Made by a program: the position numbers and the translations under genes | The notes under the pieces: generated by a model | Database searches by the model: none | What the model saw: the letters and a program-made list of their open reading frames with translations, nothing else | What the model was told of the DNA's origin: nothing | Assembly (NCBI GenBank): GCA_949289155.1 | Contig: CASEMX010000017.1 | Span: forward strand, 1 to 48,505 | DNA from: an uncultured Parabacteroides sp. | GTDB taxonomy: Bacteria; Bacteroidota; Bacteroidia; Bacteroidales; Tannerellaceae | Reading direction: 5' to 3' | DNA: 48,505 nucleotides | Part shown: in pieces, positions 17,201 through 25,475 of the stretch | Numbering within the stretch: the stretch's first letter is position 1 | Layout of the letters: every line of letters starts with the position of its first letter

Positions 17201-18756
17201 CTCTCACGTATAGAATCGATAGCAGGATTGGTCACTTGAGCAAACTGCTGGCGGAAATAATTAAACAACAGCTGCGGACGTTCACTCAACACAGCCAACG
17301 GCGTATCATTTCCCATTGCTGCAGTAGGCTCTTGTCCGTTGACGCACATCGGTACAATCGTATTGTCCACATCTTCCGCTCCATAGCCGAACATGAGTTC
17401 ATGCCGTACAAGGTCAGGCACGGCATTGTCCACTTTACGCCCGCTCTTCAGTTTCTCCAACTGAATGCGATTTGCTGATAGCCATTGCCGGTAAGGATGC
17501 TCCGCCGCAAGACGCTCCTTTATCTCTCCGTCATAATAAATCTTTCCCTCCTGCGTATCGATAAGCAGGATTTTTCCCGGTTGCAAACGTCCCTTCTCTG
17601 CTATCTCGGAAGGGTCGAAGTCCATCACACCTACCTCCGAAGCCACCACCATCATATCATTCTTCGTAATGGTGTAACGCGCCGGACGCAAACCGTTACG
17701 GTCGAGCATTCCTCCGGCATAACGCCCGTCACTAAAGAGCAAAGCAGCTGGACCATCCCAAGGCTCCATCAGAATGGAATGATATTCGTAAAAGGCTTTC
17801 AGGTCTTCAGATATCGGGTTCTTATCATTAAAGCTCTCAGGAACCATCAACGCCATGACATGAGATAACGAAAGACCGGACATCACAAAAAACTCGAACA
17901 CATTGTCCAAGCTGGCTGAGTCGCTCATGCCGGGCTGTATAATAGGCGAAATATCCTTGATATCGCCTATCGCTTCAGAACTAAGCACACTCTCGCGAGC
18001 CTGCATCCATCCCCGGTTTCCCCGTATGGTGTTTATCTCTCCATTATGCGCCAGCAAACGGAAGGGCTGTGCCAAGCTCCACGTCGGGAAGGTATTCGTA
18101 GAGAAACGGGAATGAACCAGCGCTAAGCCGCTGGTGAAATATTTGTTGGTCAAGTCCGGGAAATATTGACGCAGCTGCAAACTCGACAACATACCTTTAT
18201 ATATAATGGTCCGTGAAGAGAGCGAACAGACATAGAAATCCTTGTCGCTTATCCGCCGTTCCACCCGCTTACGAATCAGATAAAGCGTACGCTCAAAGGT
18301 CGGTACACGCTCGTCGGTAACGCCGGTCACAAACATTTGCTTGATATCCGGTTCATTCGCAAGGGCAGTCTCGCCCAAGCAGCTCGGATTGGTCGGCACA
18401 TTGCGCAAGTGCATCAACGACAACCCTTCGCGTTCTATCTCTTCTATCAGTATGCTCAATATGTCCTGCTGCCGCTTGCTATCTTTAGGCAAAAACAAAA
18501 TGCCTGTGCCATATTTCCCTTTCTCCGGGACCGGTATTCCTTGAAGAAGAATGAATTCGTGCGGAATTTGCAACAGAATCCCCGCACCATCACCCGTCTT
18601 ATTGTCCGCCCCTTCTGCACCTCGGTGGCGCATATTCTCAAGTACTTTCAAAGCATTATCGACCAACTCGTGGCTCTTATTGCCGTGGATGTTGACCACC
18701 ATCCCGACACCGCAGGCGTCATGCTCATAGGTACTGTTATATAATCCATTTCTCAT
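14278..18756 (-). CDS. gltB: glutamate synthase large subunit
   Basis: A 1492-residue multidomain enzyme. The N-terminal glutaminase has its nucleophile at C15 after a short propeptide (YEHDACGVGM). A central domain and an FMN-binding synthase domain follow (ADIVVISGAEGGTGASP). A 3Fe-4S cluster uses C1109, C1115 and C1120 (C-x5-C-x4-C, ending NLNTCPLGV). A C-terminal glycine-rich GXGXG-type beta helix (GGRIAILPP, GNTGLYGATSGELYVNGRVGERF, GGVAYVWD) completes the chain. It is downstream of glnN and upstream of gltD, forming a GS-GOGAT ammonium-assimilation unit. The 143-base gap to glnN contains a repeat-filled hairpin. Confidence 0.98.
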   Translation of the reverse strand: MRNGLYNSTYEHDACGVGMVVNIHGNKSHELVDNALKVLENMRHRGAEGADNKTGDGAGILLQIPHEFILLQGIPVPEKGKYGTGILFLPKDSKRQQDILSILIEEIEREGLSLMHLRNVPTNPSCLGETALANEPDIKQMFVTGVTDERVPTFERTLYLIRKRVERRISDKDFYVCSLSSRTIIYKGMLSSLQLRQYFPDLTNKYFTSGLALVHSRFSTNTFPTWSLAQPFRLLAHNGEINTIRGNRGWMQARESVLSSEAIGDIKDISPIIQPGMSDSASLDNVFEFFVMSGLSLSHVMALMVPESFNDKNPISEDLKAFYEYHSILMEPWDGPAALLFSDGRYAGGMLDRNGLRPARYTITKNDMMVVASEVGVMDFDPSEIAEKGRLQPGKILLIDTQEGKIYYDGEIKERLAAEHPYRQWLSANRIQLEKLKSGRKVDNAVPDLVRHELMFGYGAEDVDNTIVPMCVNGQEPTAAMGNDTPLAVLSERPQLLFNYFRQQFAQVTNPAIDSIRESLVMSLTEYIGRVGSGILYPDESNCKMVRLPHPILNNTQLDILCNIRYKGFNTVKLPMLFECTKGEDGLRSALDHLCKEAARSVDEGYNYIILSDRDIDETHAAIPSLLAVSAVHHYLISVGKRVQTALIVESGEIREPMHAALLLGYGASAFCPYMVFAILDDLVKRKKVQENYDTAEANYIKAMKKALLKIMAKMGISTIRSYRGAKIFEAVGLSESLLKAYFGTEVSTIGGIGLETIARDAVIMHDAGFSQKAETDFLPNLGQFHYRKDGILHAWNPETIATLQLATRTGDYKKYKEFAKLVDEKADAIFIRDFFDFKRAATPVDIDKVEPVSSIVKHFVAGAMSFGALSKEAHEAIALAMNKLGARSNTGEGGEDNERFHSQIDGISLSSKTKQVASGRFGVTTEYLVNAEEIQIKVAQGAKPGEGGQLPGFKVDEVIAKTRHSIPGISLISPPPHHDIYSIEDLAQLIFDLKNVNPKAAISVKLVAESGVGTIAAGVAKAKADIVVISGAEGGTGASPASSMRFAGVSPEIGVSEAQQTLVKNGLRGHVRLQVDGQLKTGRDVILMALLGAEEFGFGTLLLIVLGCVMMRKCNLNTCPLGVTTQNPELRRHFLGKYQYLVNYFTFLAEEVREYLAAMGYTKLDDIVGHTELIVRKPAAAGSKPAMLDFSRLLFKEDAQCSLYHTTGQLHELDGVLDRQIIRSAQRAVEEQEEVNLDYAIKNTDRAVGTMLSGLIASKYGEAGLPDSTVNIKFKGSAGQSFGAFLVKGVNFKLEGEANDYFAKGLSGGRIAILPPIRSNFNAEDNTIAGNTGLYGATSGELYVNGRVGERFAVRNSGAIAVVEGAGDHCCEYMTGGRVVVLGETGRNFAAGMSGGVAYVWDKRHDFDYFCNMDMVEINLVEESSYRKELHELIRQHYLYTGSKLARQMLDDWNRYVEDFIQVVPIEYKRVLQEEQVRKLQQKIADMQRDY

Positions 18757-18784
18757 GTTCCAATAGTTTAATAAAGTTAATTAG

Positions 18785-18891
18785 ATGCCGGTTTTGCCAT
18801 GTCTGGACGAAGACATCGCCTTGGCTGGACGAAGGCATCGCCTTGACTGGACGAAGGCATCGCCTTGGCTGGACGGAGGCAAAACCGGCAT
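18785..18891. repeat. 22-bp tandem repeats enclosed by a perfect 14-bp inverted repeat
   Basis: ATGCCGGTTTTGCC at 18785-18798 is exactly complementary to GGCAAAACCGGCAT at 18878-18891. Between them lie three 22-bp units (from 18803, 18825 and 18847, beginning CTGGACGAAG and ending in CGCCTTGG or CGCCTTGA) and a truncated fourth at 18869. Each full unit contains a small GGC-ATC-GCC type inverted repeat. It sits in the glnN-gltB gap, so the transcript would carry one large hairpin that could set the ratio of the two genes. Confidence 0.85.
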
Positions 18892-18899
18892 AGGATGTG

Positions 18900-21089
18900 T
18901 CATCGGATGAAGAGCAGCTCCCGGTACTTAGGCAACGTCCAAAGCTCATCGGCTACAATCAGCTCCAGCTTGTCTATATGGTAACGGATTTTGCCCATTT
19001 TCGGTTCTACCGTATCGTGATAAGCGATGGCCTTCTCCCGTTCATTCTCTATTTTATTTGCCACCTTACGCGCATTGATGAGCTCCTCTACTCCGGTTTC
19101 GATAGCCTGTGTCCGTTCAGCTATCTCCTCAATGAGTTTCATGTTCCGGGCACAGAGTTTCTCGGCTTTCTCTGCCGGGAATATCTGACGCATGTTTTGC
19201 ACATTCTTTGCCAACTGGCTCTGGTAATGTGTAGCAACAGGCACAATATGATTCATCGTGATATCCCCCATCACACGCGCTTCTATCTGGATACGCTTCG
19301 TGTAAGTATCCCACTTCACCTCATTACGCGCTTCCAGTTCTTTACGGTTCATCACATTCATCGCCTCAAACATCCGCACAGAATCTTCCTTCAAATAGCT
19401 GTCGAAGATGAGCGGGCAACTGGTCTCACAATCCAATCCGCGCCGTTTAGCCTCTTCTACCCATTCCTCAGCATATCCATTGCCGTCGAAACGTATCGGT
19501 TTGCACGTTTTGATATCTTCACGCAGCACTTCAATAATAGCCGTTGTCTGCTCTTTTCCTTTTTCGATAAGCGCATCCACACGCCGTTTGAAATCAACTA
19601 AAGCTTCGGCCACTGCCGTATTGAGCGTAATCATGCCCGACGCACAATTGGCTTCGCTTCCCACAGCACGGAACTCGAAACGATTGCCGGTAAAAGCAAA
19701 CGGAGAGGTACGGTTTCGGTCTGTGTTATCGATAAGCAATTCGGGAATCTCCGGGATATCCAATTTCATTCCCTGTTTTCCCATCATATTGAACAAATCA
19801 TCCTTATCGCTCTTCTCTATATGGTCCAAGAGCTCAGACAACTGCCGGCCAAGGAATGAAGAGATAATTGCAGGAGGAGCCTCGTTTGCACCCAAACGAT
19901 GCGCATTCGTCGCACTCATAATGCTGGCTTTCAACAATCCATTGTGACGATATACTCCCATCAACGTCTCTACGACAAAGGTGACGAAACGCAGGTTCTC
20001 TTCCGGTGTCTTTCCCGGAGCATGGAGCAACACGCCCGTATCGGTTGAAAGGCTCCAGTTGTTATGCTTTCCTGAACCATTGATACCGGCAAAGGGTTTC
20101 TCGTGCAGCAACACACGGAAACCATGCTTGCGTGCCACCTTCTTCATCAGCGACATCAACAGCATATTGTGGTCGTTAGCGATGTTGGTCTCCTCGAATA
20201 TAGGAGCTATTTCAAACTGGTTAGGTGCAACCTCATTATGGCGTGTCTTACAGGGGATGGCTAATTCCAATGCCTGTATTTCCAAATCCTTCATGAAAGC
20301 CTGCACACGGTCGGGAATCGTACCGAAATAGTGGTCTTCCATCTGCTGGTTCTTGGCTGAATCATGCCCCATCAGCGTACGGCCGGTCAGCACCAAGTCG
20401 GGACGTGCATTGTAAAGTCCTTCATCTACCAAAAAATACTCCTGTTCCCATCCCAAGTTACATATCACTTTCTTTACAGACGAATCAAAATAGTGGCATA
20501 CCTCCGTAGCTGCAACGTTCACTGCATGAAGCGCACGGAGCAATGGCGCTTTATAATCCAACGCCTCACCCGTATAAGAGATAAATATAGTCGGAATGCA
20601 GAGTGTATCATCCATAATAAACACGGGAGAAGTAGGGTCCCACGCCGAGTAGCCGCGCGCCTCGAAGGTATTGCGTATTCCGCCGTTAGGGAACGAACTG
20701 GCATCCGGCTCCTGCTGTACGAGCAATTTGCCGGAGAACTCCTCTATCATACCCCCCTTGCCATCATGCTCGATGAACGCATCATGTTTCTCGGCAGTGC
20801 CTTCTGTCAAAGGTTGGAACCAATGGGTATAATGCGTCACCCCATTTTCCTCTGCCCATTTCTTCATGCCCGCAGCTACTGCATCAGCAATCGAGCGGTC
20901 TAAACACGCGCCATTGTCTATGACATTAATTAAGGTCTCGTACACCGATGTAGGCAGATACTTATACATCTTCGCCCGGTTGAACACGTTCTTGCCAAAA
21001 TACTCTGACGGACGTTCCGCCGGCACATCCACTTTCAACGGCTTTTTGTTAAAAGCTGTTTCTACTACACTAAATCTCAAGTTTGTCAT
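18900..21089 (-). CDS. glnN: type III glutamine synthetase
   Basis: An ATP-dependent enzyme that forms glutamine from glutamate and ammonium. The 729-residue length and the opening MTNLRFSVVETAFNKKPLKV with ERPSEYFGKNVF mark the GSIII class rather than the 450-residue GSI. Catalytic core motifs are LGWEQEYFLVD, KTRHNEVAPNQFEIAP, FAGINGSGKHNNWSLS and NRTSPFAFTGNRFEFRAVG. GSIII is the common Bacteroidales form. It is the first gene of a glnN-gltB-gltD set and is preceded by a TAnnTTTG promoter about 75 bases upstream, divergent from asnB. Some annotations would call it glnA. Confidence 0.96.
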   Translation of the reverse strand: MTNLRFSVVETAFNKKPLKVDVPAERPSEYFGKNVFNRAKMYKYLPTSVYETLINVIDNGACLDRSIADAVAAGMKKWAEENGVTHYTHWFQPLTEGTAEKHDAFIEHDGKGGMIEEFSGKLLVQQEPDASSFPNGGIRNTFEARGYSAWDPTSPVFIMDDTLCIPTIFISYTGEALDYKAPLLRALHAVNVAATEVCHYFDSSVKKVICNLGWEQEYFLVDEGLYNARPDLVLTGRTLMGHDSAKNQQMEDHYFGTIPDRVQAFMKDLEIQALELAIPCKTRHNEVAPNQFEIAPIFEETNIANDHNMLLMSLMKKVARKHGFRVLLHEKPFAGINGSGKHNNWSLSTDTGVLLHAPGKTPEENLRFVTFVVETLMGVYRHNGLLKASIMSATNAHRLGANEAPPAIISSFLGRQLSELLDHIEKSDKDDLFNMMGKQGMKLDIPEIPELLIDNTDRNRTSPFAFTGNRFEFRAVGSEANCASGMITLNTAVAEALVDFKRRVDALIEKGKEQTTAIIEVLREDIKTCKPIRFDGNGYAEEWVEEAKRRGLDCETSCPLIFDSYLKEDSVRMFEAMNVMNRKELEARNEVKWDTYTKRIQIEARVMGDITMNHIVPVATHYQSQLAKNVQNMRQIFPAEKAEKLCARNMKLIEEIAERTQAIETGVEELINARKVANKIENEREKAIAYHDTVEPKMGKIRYHIDKLELIVADELWTLPKYRELLFIR

Positions 21090-21162
21090 GCTACGAAATA
21101 TTTATTAGTTACATTTGATATTAATCAACCCGATTTTTGTGTCTTAATGATTTTATTCGGCG

Positions 21163-21197
21163 CAAATGTATAACATTTCGATTTCCGAATCACCAAA
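21163..21197 (-). promoter_or_regulatory. glnN promoter
   Basis: The minus strand shows TTTG (21197-21194), 23 bases, then TACATTTG (21170-21163), a full -7 match. This predicts a start near 21155 and a leader of about 65 bases. The spacer is at the long end for this class. Confidence 0.55.
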
Positions 21198-21369
21198 AAG
21201 CTGCTTCTAATTTTTATCTTTTTTATCGAAATATCAGATTGAAAGCAAAAATAGAATATCTTCTTACAATTCGATATAAATCTACTATGTTTTATACACA
21301 AATGAAGCAATCACCAAATTCTAAATATTAAAACGATTTTATTTCTCACCAAATGCTTACCTATTGCAT

Positions 21370-21377
21370 TATCTTTG
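21370..21377 (+). promoter_or_regulatory. asnB leader promoter -7 box
   Basis: TATCTTTG is a full TAnnTTTG match, within TTGCATTATCTTTG, the same 14 bases that precede ansA. It places the RNA start near 21384, which is the first base of the outer pairing of the leader RNA. Confidence 0.6.
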
Positions 21378-21383
21378 CGGCGT

Positions 21384-21566
21384 AGTCTTTACCGGATAAT
21401 AGCGGGAAGCCGACTTTAACAGGCAACATAGTCCGGCACTCTTCGCTGGCAAGGATGAAAATCAGTGCCACTGATTATATAAAAAGGTAGTACTGATTAT
21501 ATAAAAAGGTAGTACTGATTTCCTACCTTGCCAGCAGGGGAGAGACGCCATCCCGCTATGAAGACT
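21384..21566 (+). ncRNA. candidate structured leader RNA of asnB (three-way junction)
   Basis: The ends pair as AGTCTT (21384-21389) with AAGACT (21561-21566) and ATAGCGGGA (21399-21407) with TCCCGCTAT (21551-21559). Inside, GCCGACT (21409-21415) pairs with AGTCCGGC (21430-21437) with one bulge. CTCTTCGCTGGCAAGG (21439-21454) pairs with 21526-21542 over 16 bp, with one bulge and two G-U pairs. The three helices meet with single-base linkers and the strand AGACGCCA. The distal arm holds a hairpin at 21460-21476 and an exact 22-base duplication (21472-21493 and 21494-21515). The asnB ATG follows 36 bases later. It may be a riboswitch-like leader, or a separate RNA such as a 6S type; I recognise no known class. 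Confidence 0.55.
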
Positions 21567-21602
21567 TATTAAAGGCAGTAATTAAACTTAAATTAGCATA
21601 GT

Positions 21603-23267
21603 ATGTGTGGTATAGTTTCTATTTTCAACATTCAGGAACAAACGCCGGAATTGAGACAAAAGGCGTTGCAAATGAGCGGAAAGATTCGTCATCGCGGTCC
21701 GGATTGGAGCGGCATTTATTGCGGCGGCTCAGCCATATTAGCCCACGAACGTTTGGCTATCGTTGATCCCGAATCGGGCAAGCAACCGCTTTTCAGTCCT
21801 GACAAAAAGTTGGTATTGGCAGTCAATGGCGAGATATATAACCATCAAGACATACGCCGATGGTATGCCGGCAAGTATCAATTCATGACCGGAAGCGATT
21901 GCGAAGTCATCCTTGCCCTATACCAGGATAAGGGCGATGGGTTCTTGAATGAGCTGGATGGGATATTTGCCTTCGCATTATACGACATCGAACGGGACGA
22001 ATACCTGATTGCACGCGACCCCATCGGCGTCATTCCTCTTTATTTCGGATATGACCGGCAAGGACGGCTTTACGTGGCAAGCGAACTGAAGGCGCTTGAA
22101 GGGCAATGCGATTTCTACAAGCCTTTCCCGCCCGGACATGTCATGACCAGCCATGATAAAGCGCCCCGGCGGTATTATCAGAAAGACTGGTTCGATTATG
22201 ACAACGTGAAAGACAATCCTGCCGACATAAATGCCCTGCGCGATGCTTTAGAGAACGCCGTGCGCCGGCAAATGATGAGCGACGTGCCCTATGGCGTACT
22301 GTTGAGCGGCGGATTGGATTCCTCCATCATCAGCGCAGTGGTACAGAAGTATGCGAAGAACCGAATCGAGAGCGGAGGCAAAGAGGCAGCATGGTGGCCG
22401 CAGTTGCATTCTTTTGCCGTCGGCCTGCAAGGTGCTCCCGATTTAGAGAAAGCGCGGCTGGTCGCCCGGCATATCGGCACGGTGCATCACGAAATAAATT
22501 ACACGATACAAGAAGGGCTCGACGCGCTGAGCGATGTGGTTTACTTTACGGAGACCTATGATGTAACCACCATCCGCGCCTCTACTCCGATGTATCTCCT
22601 TGCCCGCGTCATCAAAAGCATGGGAATAAAAATGGTATTGTCAGGCGAAGGTGCTGATGAGATATTCGGAGGCTACCTGTATTTCCACAAAGCGCCCGAC
22701 GCCCGTGCATTCCATGAAGAGACCGTTCGCAAGCTGTCGAAATTGCATCTTTATGATTGCCTCCGCGCAAACAAGAGCTTGGCGGCTTGGGGTGTTGAAG
22801 GGCGTGTCCCATTCCTTGACACCGAATTCCTCGATGTAGCGATGCGCCTCAACCCATCTGCCAAAATGTGTCCCGGCAATACGATAGAAAAAAAGATTCT
22901 GCGCGAAGCCTTCTCCTCGTTGCTGCCAGAAGAGGTGGCATGGAGACAGAAAGAACAGTTCTCCGATGGCGTAGGCTATTCGTGGATTGACACCCTGAAG
23001 CGCATCACATCCGAAAATGTAAGCGATGAAGAGATGGCACACGCAGCAGAACGTTTCCCGATTAATCCGCCGCGCAACAAAGAAGAATACTTCTATCGTA
23101 CATTATTCGCCGCCCATTTCTCAAGCGACAGTGCAGCGCTGAGCGTTCCCAGTGTTCCGAGCGTAGCCTGCAGCACGGCAGAGGCTCTTGCATGGGATAA
23201 AGCATTCGGCGGAATGAACGACCCCAGCGGACGTGCCGTCAGCGGCGTACATAAACAGGCTTATTAG
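21603..23267 (+). CDS. asnB: asparagine synthase B (glutamine-hydrolysing)
   Basis: Converts aspartate, glutamine and ATP into asparagine. The class II glutaminase nucleophile is C2 directly after the initiator (MCGIVSIFN). RHRGPDWSG and AVNGEIYNH build the glutamine site. The ATP pyrophosphatase loop SGGLDSS is at residues 235-241, and LSGEGADEIFGGY follows. The 554-residue length equals the E. coli-type enzyme. It is transcribed away from glnN, behind the structured leader, and is followed by a strong hairpin before ansA. Confidence 0.97.
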   Translation: MCGIVSIFNIQEQTPELRQKALQMSGKIRHRGPDWSGIYCGGSAILAHERLAIVDPESGKQPLFSPDKKLVLAVNGEIYNHQDIRRWYAGKYQFMTGSDCEVILALYQDKGDGFLNELDGIFAFALYDIERDEYLIARDPIGVIPLYFGYDRQGRLYVASELKALEGQCDFYKPFPPGHVMTSHDKAPRRYYQKDWFDYDNVKDNPADINALRDALENAVRRQMMSDVPYGVLLSGGLDSSIISAVVQKYAKNRIESGGKEAAWWPQLHSFAVGLQGAPDLEKARLVARHIGTVHHEINYTIQEGLDALSDVVYFTETYDVTTIRASTPMYLLARVIKSMGIKMVLSGEGADEIFGGYLYFHKAPDARAFHEETVRKLSKLHLYDCLRANKSLAAWGVEGRVPFLDTEFLDVAMRLNPSAKMCPGNTIEKKILREAFSSLLPEEVAWRQKEQFSDGVGYSWIDTLKRITSENVSDEEMAHAAERFPINPPRNKEEYFYRTLFAAHFSSDSAALSVPSVPSVACSTAEALAWDKAFGGMNDPSGRAVSGVHKQAY

Positions 23268-23313
23268 TCTGCACTAATTCCATTCGGATAAATTCTTTTT
23301 GTAATGCCAAGCA

Positions 23314-23383
23314 GAGCGTGCCTTCATCTATTTTTCGCAAGACAATTCCCTTTTATTGTCCGAAATATCATGAATGGCACGCT
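23314..23383 (+). terminator. asnB terminator hairpin
   Basis: AGCGTGCCTTCAT (from 23314) pairs with ATGAATGGCACGCT (23370-23383) with a single bulged A, followed by TTTCTATT. The roughly 43-base loop carries its own stem, GACAAT with ATTGTC. It separates asnB from ansA. Confidence 0.7.
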
Positions 23384-23421
23384 TTCTATTCATGCACTAA
23401 TTCCCTATCATTCTTCCGGCA

Positions 23422-23456
23422 TTTGCTCGGTATCTCACTTTTTTGCATTATCTTTG
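23422..23456 (+). promoter_or_regulatory. ansA promoter
   Basis: TTTG (23422-23425), 23 bases, TATCTTTG (23449-23456). The predicted RNA start near 23463 leaves almost no room before the ATG at 23465, which is why the ATG at 23477, preceded by GGAAGAGA, is preferred as the ansA start. Confidence 0.6.
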
Positions 23457-23476
23457 TGTCTATAATGGAAGAGATT

Positions 23477-24538
23477 ATGATAAATAATAACGAGCAGGCA
23501 TCTATATTATTAATTTATACAGGCGGAACCATCGGGATGACAGAAAACAGGGAAACTGGCGTATTGGAAACATTCAACTTCCAGCATTTAATAGATAACG
23601 TCCCGGAATTACGGCAATTAGGGCATAAAGTCGATTCGTACCAATTCGACCCTCCTTTGGATTCTTCGGAAATGGGACCTGACTCATGGATGAAAATCGT
23701 CCGGATTATCGCAGAGAACTACTCAAAATATGACGGATTTGTCGTATTGCACGGAACAGATACCATGTCTTATACGGCATCTGCCCTAAGCTTTATGCTG
23801 GAAAACCTTGCGAAACCAGTTATCCTTACCGGCTCCCAGCTCCCCATCGGGATGCTTCGTACTGACGGAAAGGAGAATCTGATTACAGCCATCGAGATAG
23901 CCGCAGCCAAAGAGAACGGATTCCCTATCGTACCGGAAGTCTGTATCTTTTTCGAAAACGAATTGATGCGCGGGAACCGTACCTGCAAAGCCAACGCCGA
24001 TAATTTCAACGCATTCCGCTCGTACAATTATCCTTCGCTGGCACACGCCGGCGTACATATCAAATATGATGTCGCTCAAATCTATTATCCACTTTCACGT
24101 CGTCCATTAAAACCGCATTATTTATTGGACAGGAACATCGCCATCTTGAAGATTTTTCCGGGTATATCGCCCATGGTCGTAGAAAGTATTTTGAACATTT
24201 CCGGATTGAAAGGTGTTGTAATGGAAACATTCGGTAGCGGGAACGCTCCATCAGATGATTGGTTCCTCAATATGTTGAAAGAGGCCGTCGAACGCGGAAT
24301 CGTTATCGTAAATGTTACGCAATGCCGGGCAGGAAGTGTCGAGATGCACCGCTACGAAACGGGGCATAAACTTTTGGAAGCCGGAGTTATTAGCGGATAT
24401 GACAGTACAACAGAAAGCGCAGTGACTAAGTTGATGTTCTTATTCGGCCATGGACTGACTTCGGCGGAAGTAAAAGAGCATATGAACTGTTCTTTGATTG
24501 GCGAAATCACAATCCCGGACACATTTATCCGGCCTTAA
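23477..24538 (+). CDS. ansA: type I L-asparaginase
   Basis: Hydrolyses asparagine to aspartate and ammonium. It has the two threonine motifs of the family: LIYTGGTIGM (T18) and LHGTDTMSYTASALSF about 80 residues further on. LTGSQLPIGMLRTDGKENL and VTQCRAGSVEM are also typical. From the ATG at 23477 the protein has 353 residues and no signal peptide, as for cytosolic type I enzymes. The open frame extends to 23318, but the upstream part reads through the asnB terminator and the promoter. The MBL-fold gene begins 24 bases after the stop. Confidence 0.93.
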   Translation: MINNNEQASILLIYTGGTIGMTENRETGVLETFNFQHLIDNVPELRQLGHKVDSYQFDPPLDSSEMGPDSWMKIVRIIAENYSKYDGFVVLHGTDTMSYTASALSFMLENLAKPVILTGSQLPIGMLRTDGKENLITAIEIAAAKENGFPIVPEVCIFFENELMRGNRTCKANADNFNAFRSYNYPSLAHAGVHIKYDVAQIYYPLSRRPLKPHYLLDRNIAILKIFPGISPMVVESILNISGLKGVVMETFGSGNAPSDDWFLNMLKEAVERGIVIVNVTQCRAGSVEMHRYETGHKLLEAGVISGYDSTTESAVTKLMFLFGHGLTSAEVKEHMNCSLIGEITIPDTFIRP

Positions 24539-24562
24539 ATATAGATAAAAAAGAAAAGATAT

Positions 24563-25369
24563 ATGAAATTGGTATTTTTTAGTTTAGCGAGCGGAAGTAG
24601 TGGTAATTGTTACTACTTGGGCACGCCGGAATACGGATTACTAATCGACGCCGGTATCAGTATCCGTACAATAAAAAAGGTATTAAAGGATAGAGCTATT
24701 GACTTATCGCAAATCATGGCGGTTTTAGTGACACACGACCATGCCGACCATATCAAAACCGTAGGTTACTTAGGAGAAAAGTTGAATATTCCGGTCTATT
24801 CAACCGAAGGAGTGCATCAAGGGATTGCCAAAAGCCGTTATGTGGAAGAGACATTGACAGCCTCAAAACGGATTATCCAAAAAGAGGTTCCCTTTCAGAT
24901 TAAAGATTTCACGATTACAGCATTCCAAGTGCCGCACGACAGTACGGATAGTGTCGGTTATTATATCGAACTGGGAGAACACAAGTTCACCATCGCCACT
25001 GATGTGGGACACATTACGGAAACTGTTGGAAAATATATTGCCAAAGCGAATCATCTGGTGCTGGAAGCGAATTACGACGAAGAGATGCTCCGTTTCGGAA
25101 ATTACCCGCAATTCCTAAAAGAAAGAGTTGCAAGCCCGACCGGACACCTCAGCAATAAGGAAGCCGCCGAATATTTAGCGACACATTACCGCCCCGAACT
25201 GAAAAACATCTGGCTTTGTCACCTGAGCCGCGATAACAATCATCCGGAATTGGCATACAAAACCGTAGATATCCGGTTGTTCGACGAAGGTATCCGCGTC
25301 GGCAAAGATGTTTCGCTGGTAGCTTTGAAAAGGACGACACCCTCCGACGTATATGAATTCGACGATTAA
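24563..25369 (+). CDS. MBL-fold metallo-hydrolase (YycJ/WalJ-like)
   Basis: A 268-residue metallo-beta-lactamase-fold protein with the zinc motif HDHADH at residues 58-63 and a further aspartate in TIATDVGHITE. The opening FFSLASGSSGNCYYLG and the late GHLSNKEAAEYL and IWLCHLSRDNN are the pattern of the YycJ/WalJ subgroup, members of which are linked to DNA or cell-wall maintenance; the substrate is not established here. It is probably co-transcribed with ansA, 24 bases upstream, and converges with the sigma factor gene across a terminator. Confidence 0.88.
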   Translation: MKLVFFSLASGSSGNCYYLGTPEYGLLIDAGISIRTIKKVLKDRAIDLSQIMAVLVTHDHADHIKTVGYLGEKLNIPVYSTEGVHQGIAKSRYVEETLTASKRIIQKEVPFQIKDFTITAFQVPHDSTDSVGYYIELGEHKFTIATDVGHITETVGKYIAKANHLVLEANYDEEMLRFGNYPQFLKERVASPTGHLSNKEAAEYLATHYRPELKNIWLCHLSRDNNHPELAYKTVDIRLFDEGIRVGKDVSLVALKRTTPSDVYEFDD

Positions 25370-25399
25370 AAAAGATAACTGATAACCCTTCATAAGATG

Positions 25400-25446
25400 A
25401 CCGTTCTTTTTTCAAAAATAACTGCTATTCTTGAAAAGAGGACGGT
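25400..25446. terminator. terminator between converging genes
   Basis: A 16-bp stem with two G-U pairs (25400-25415 with 25431-25446) is followed on the plus strand by TTATTATATA and preceded by A/T-rich sequence on the other side. It can end both the MBL-fold and sigma factor transcripts. Confidence 0.7.
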
Positions 25447-25475
25447 TTATTATATACCCCTCCCGAATCGTCCGC

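Noticed and set aside
21384-21566. Cobalamin riboswitch for the asnB leader, suggested by GATGAAAATC and GCCACTG
   Set aside because: No proper B12 box or GGGAA-core arrangement fits, the helices form a different three-way junction, and asnB has no link to cobalamin.
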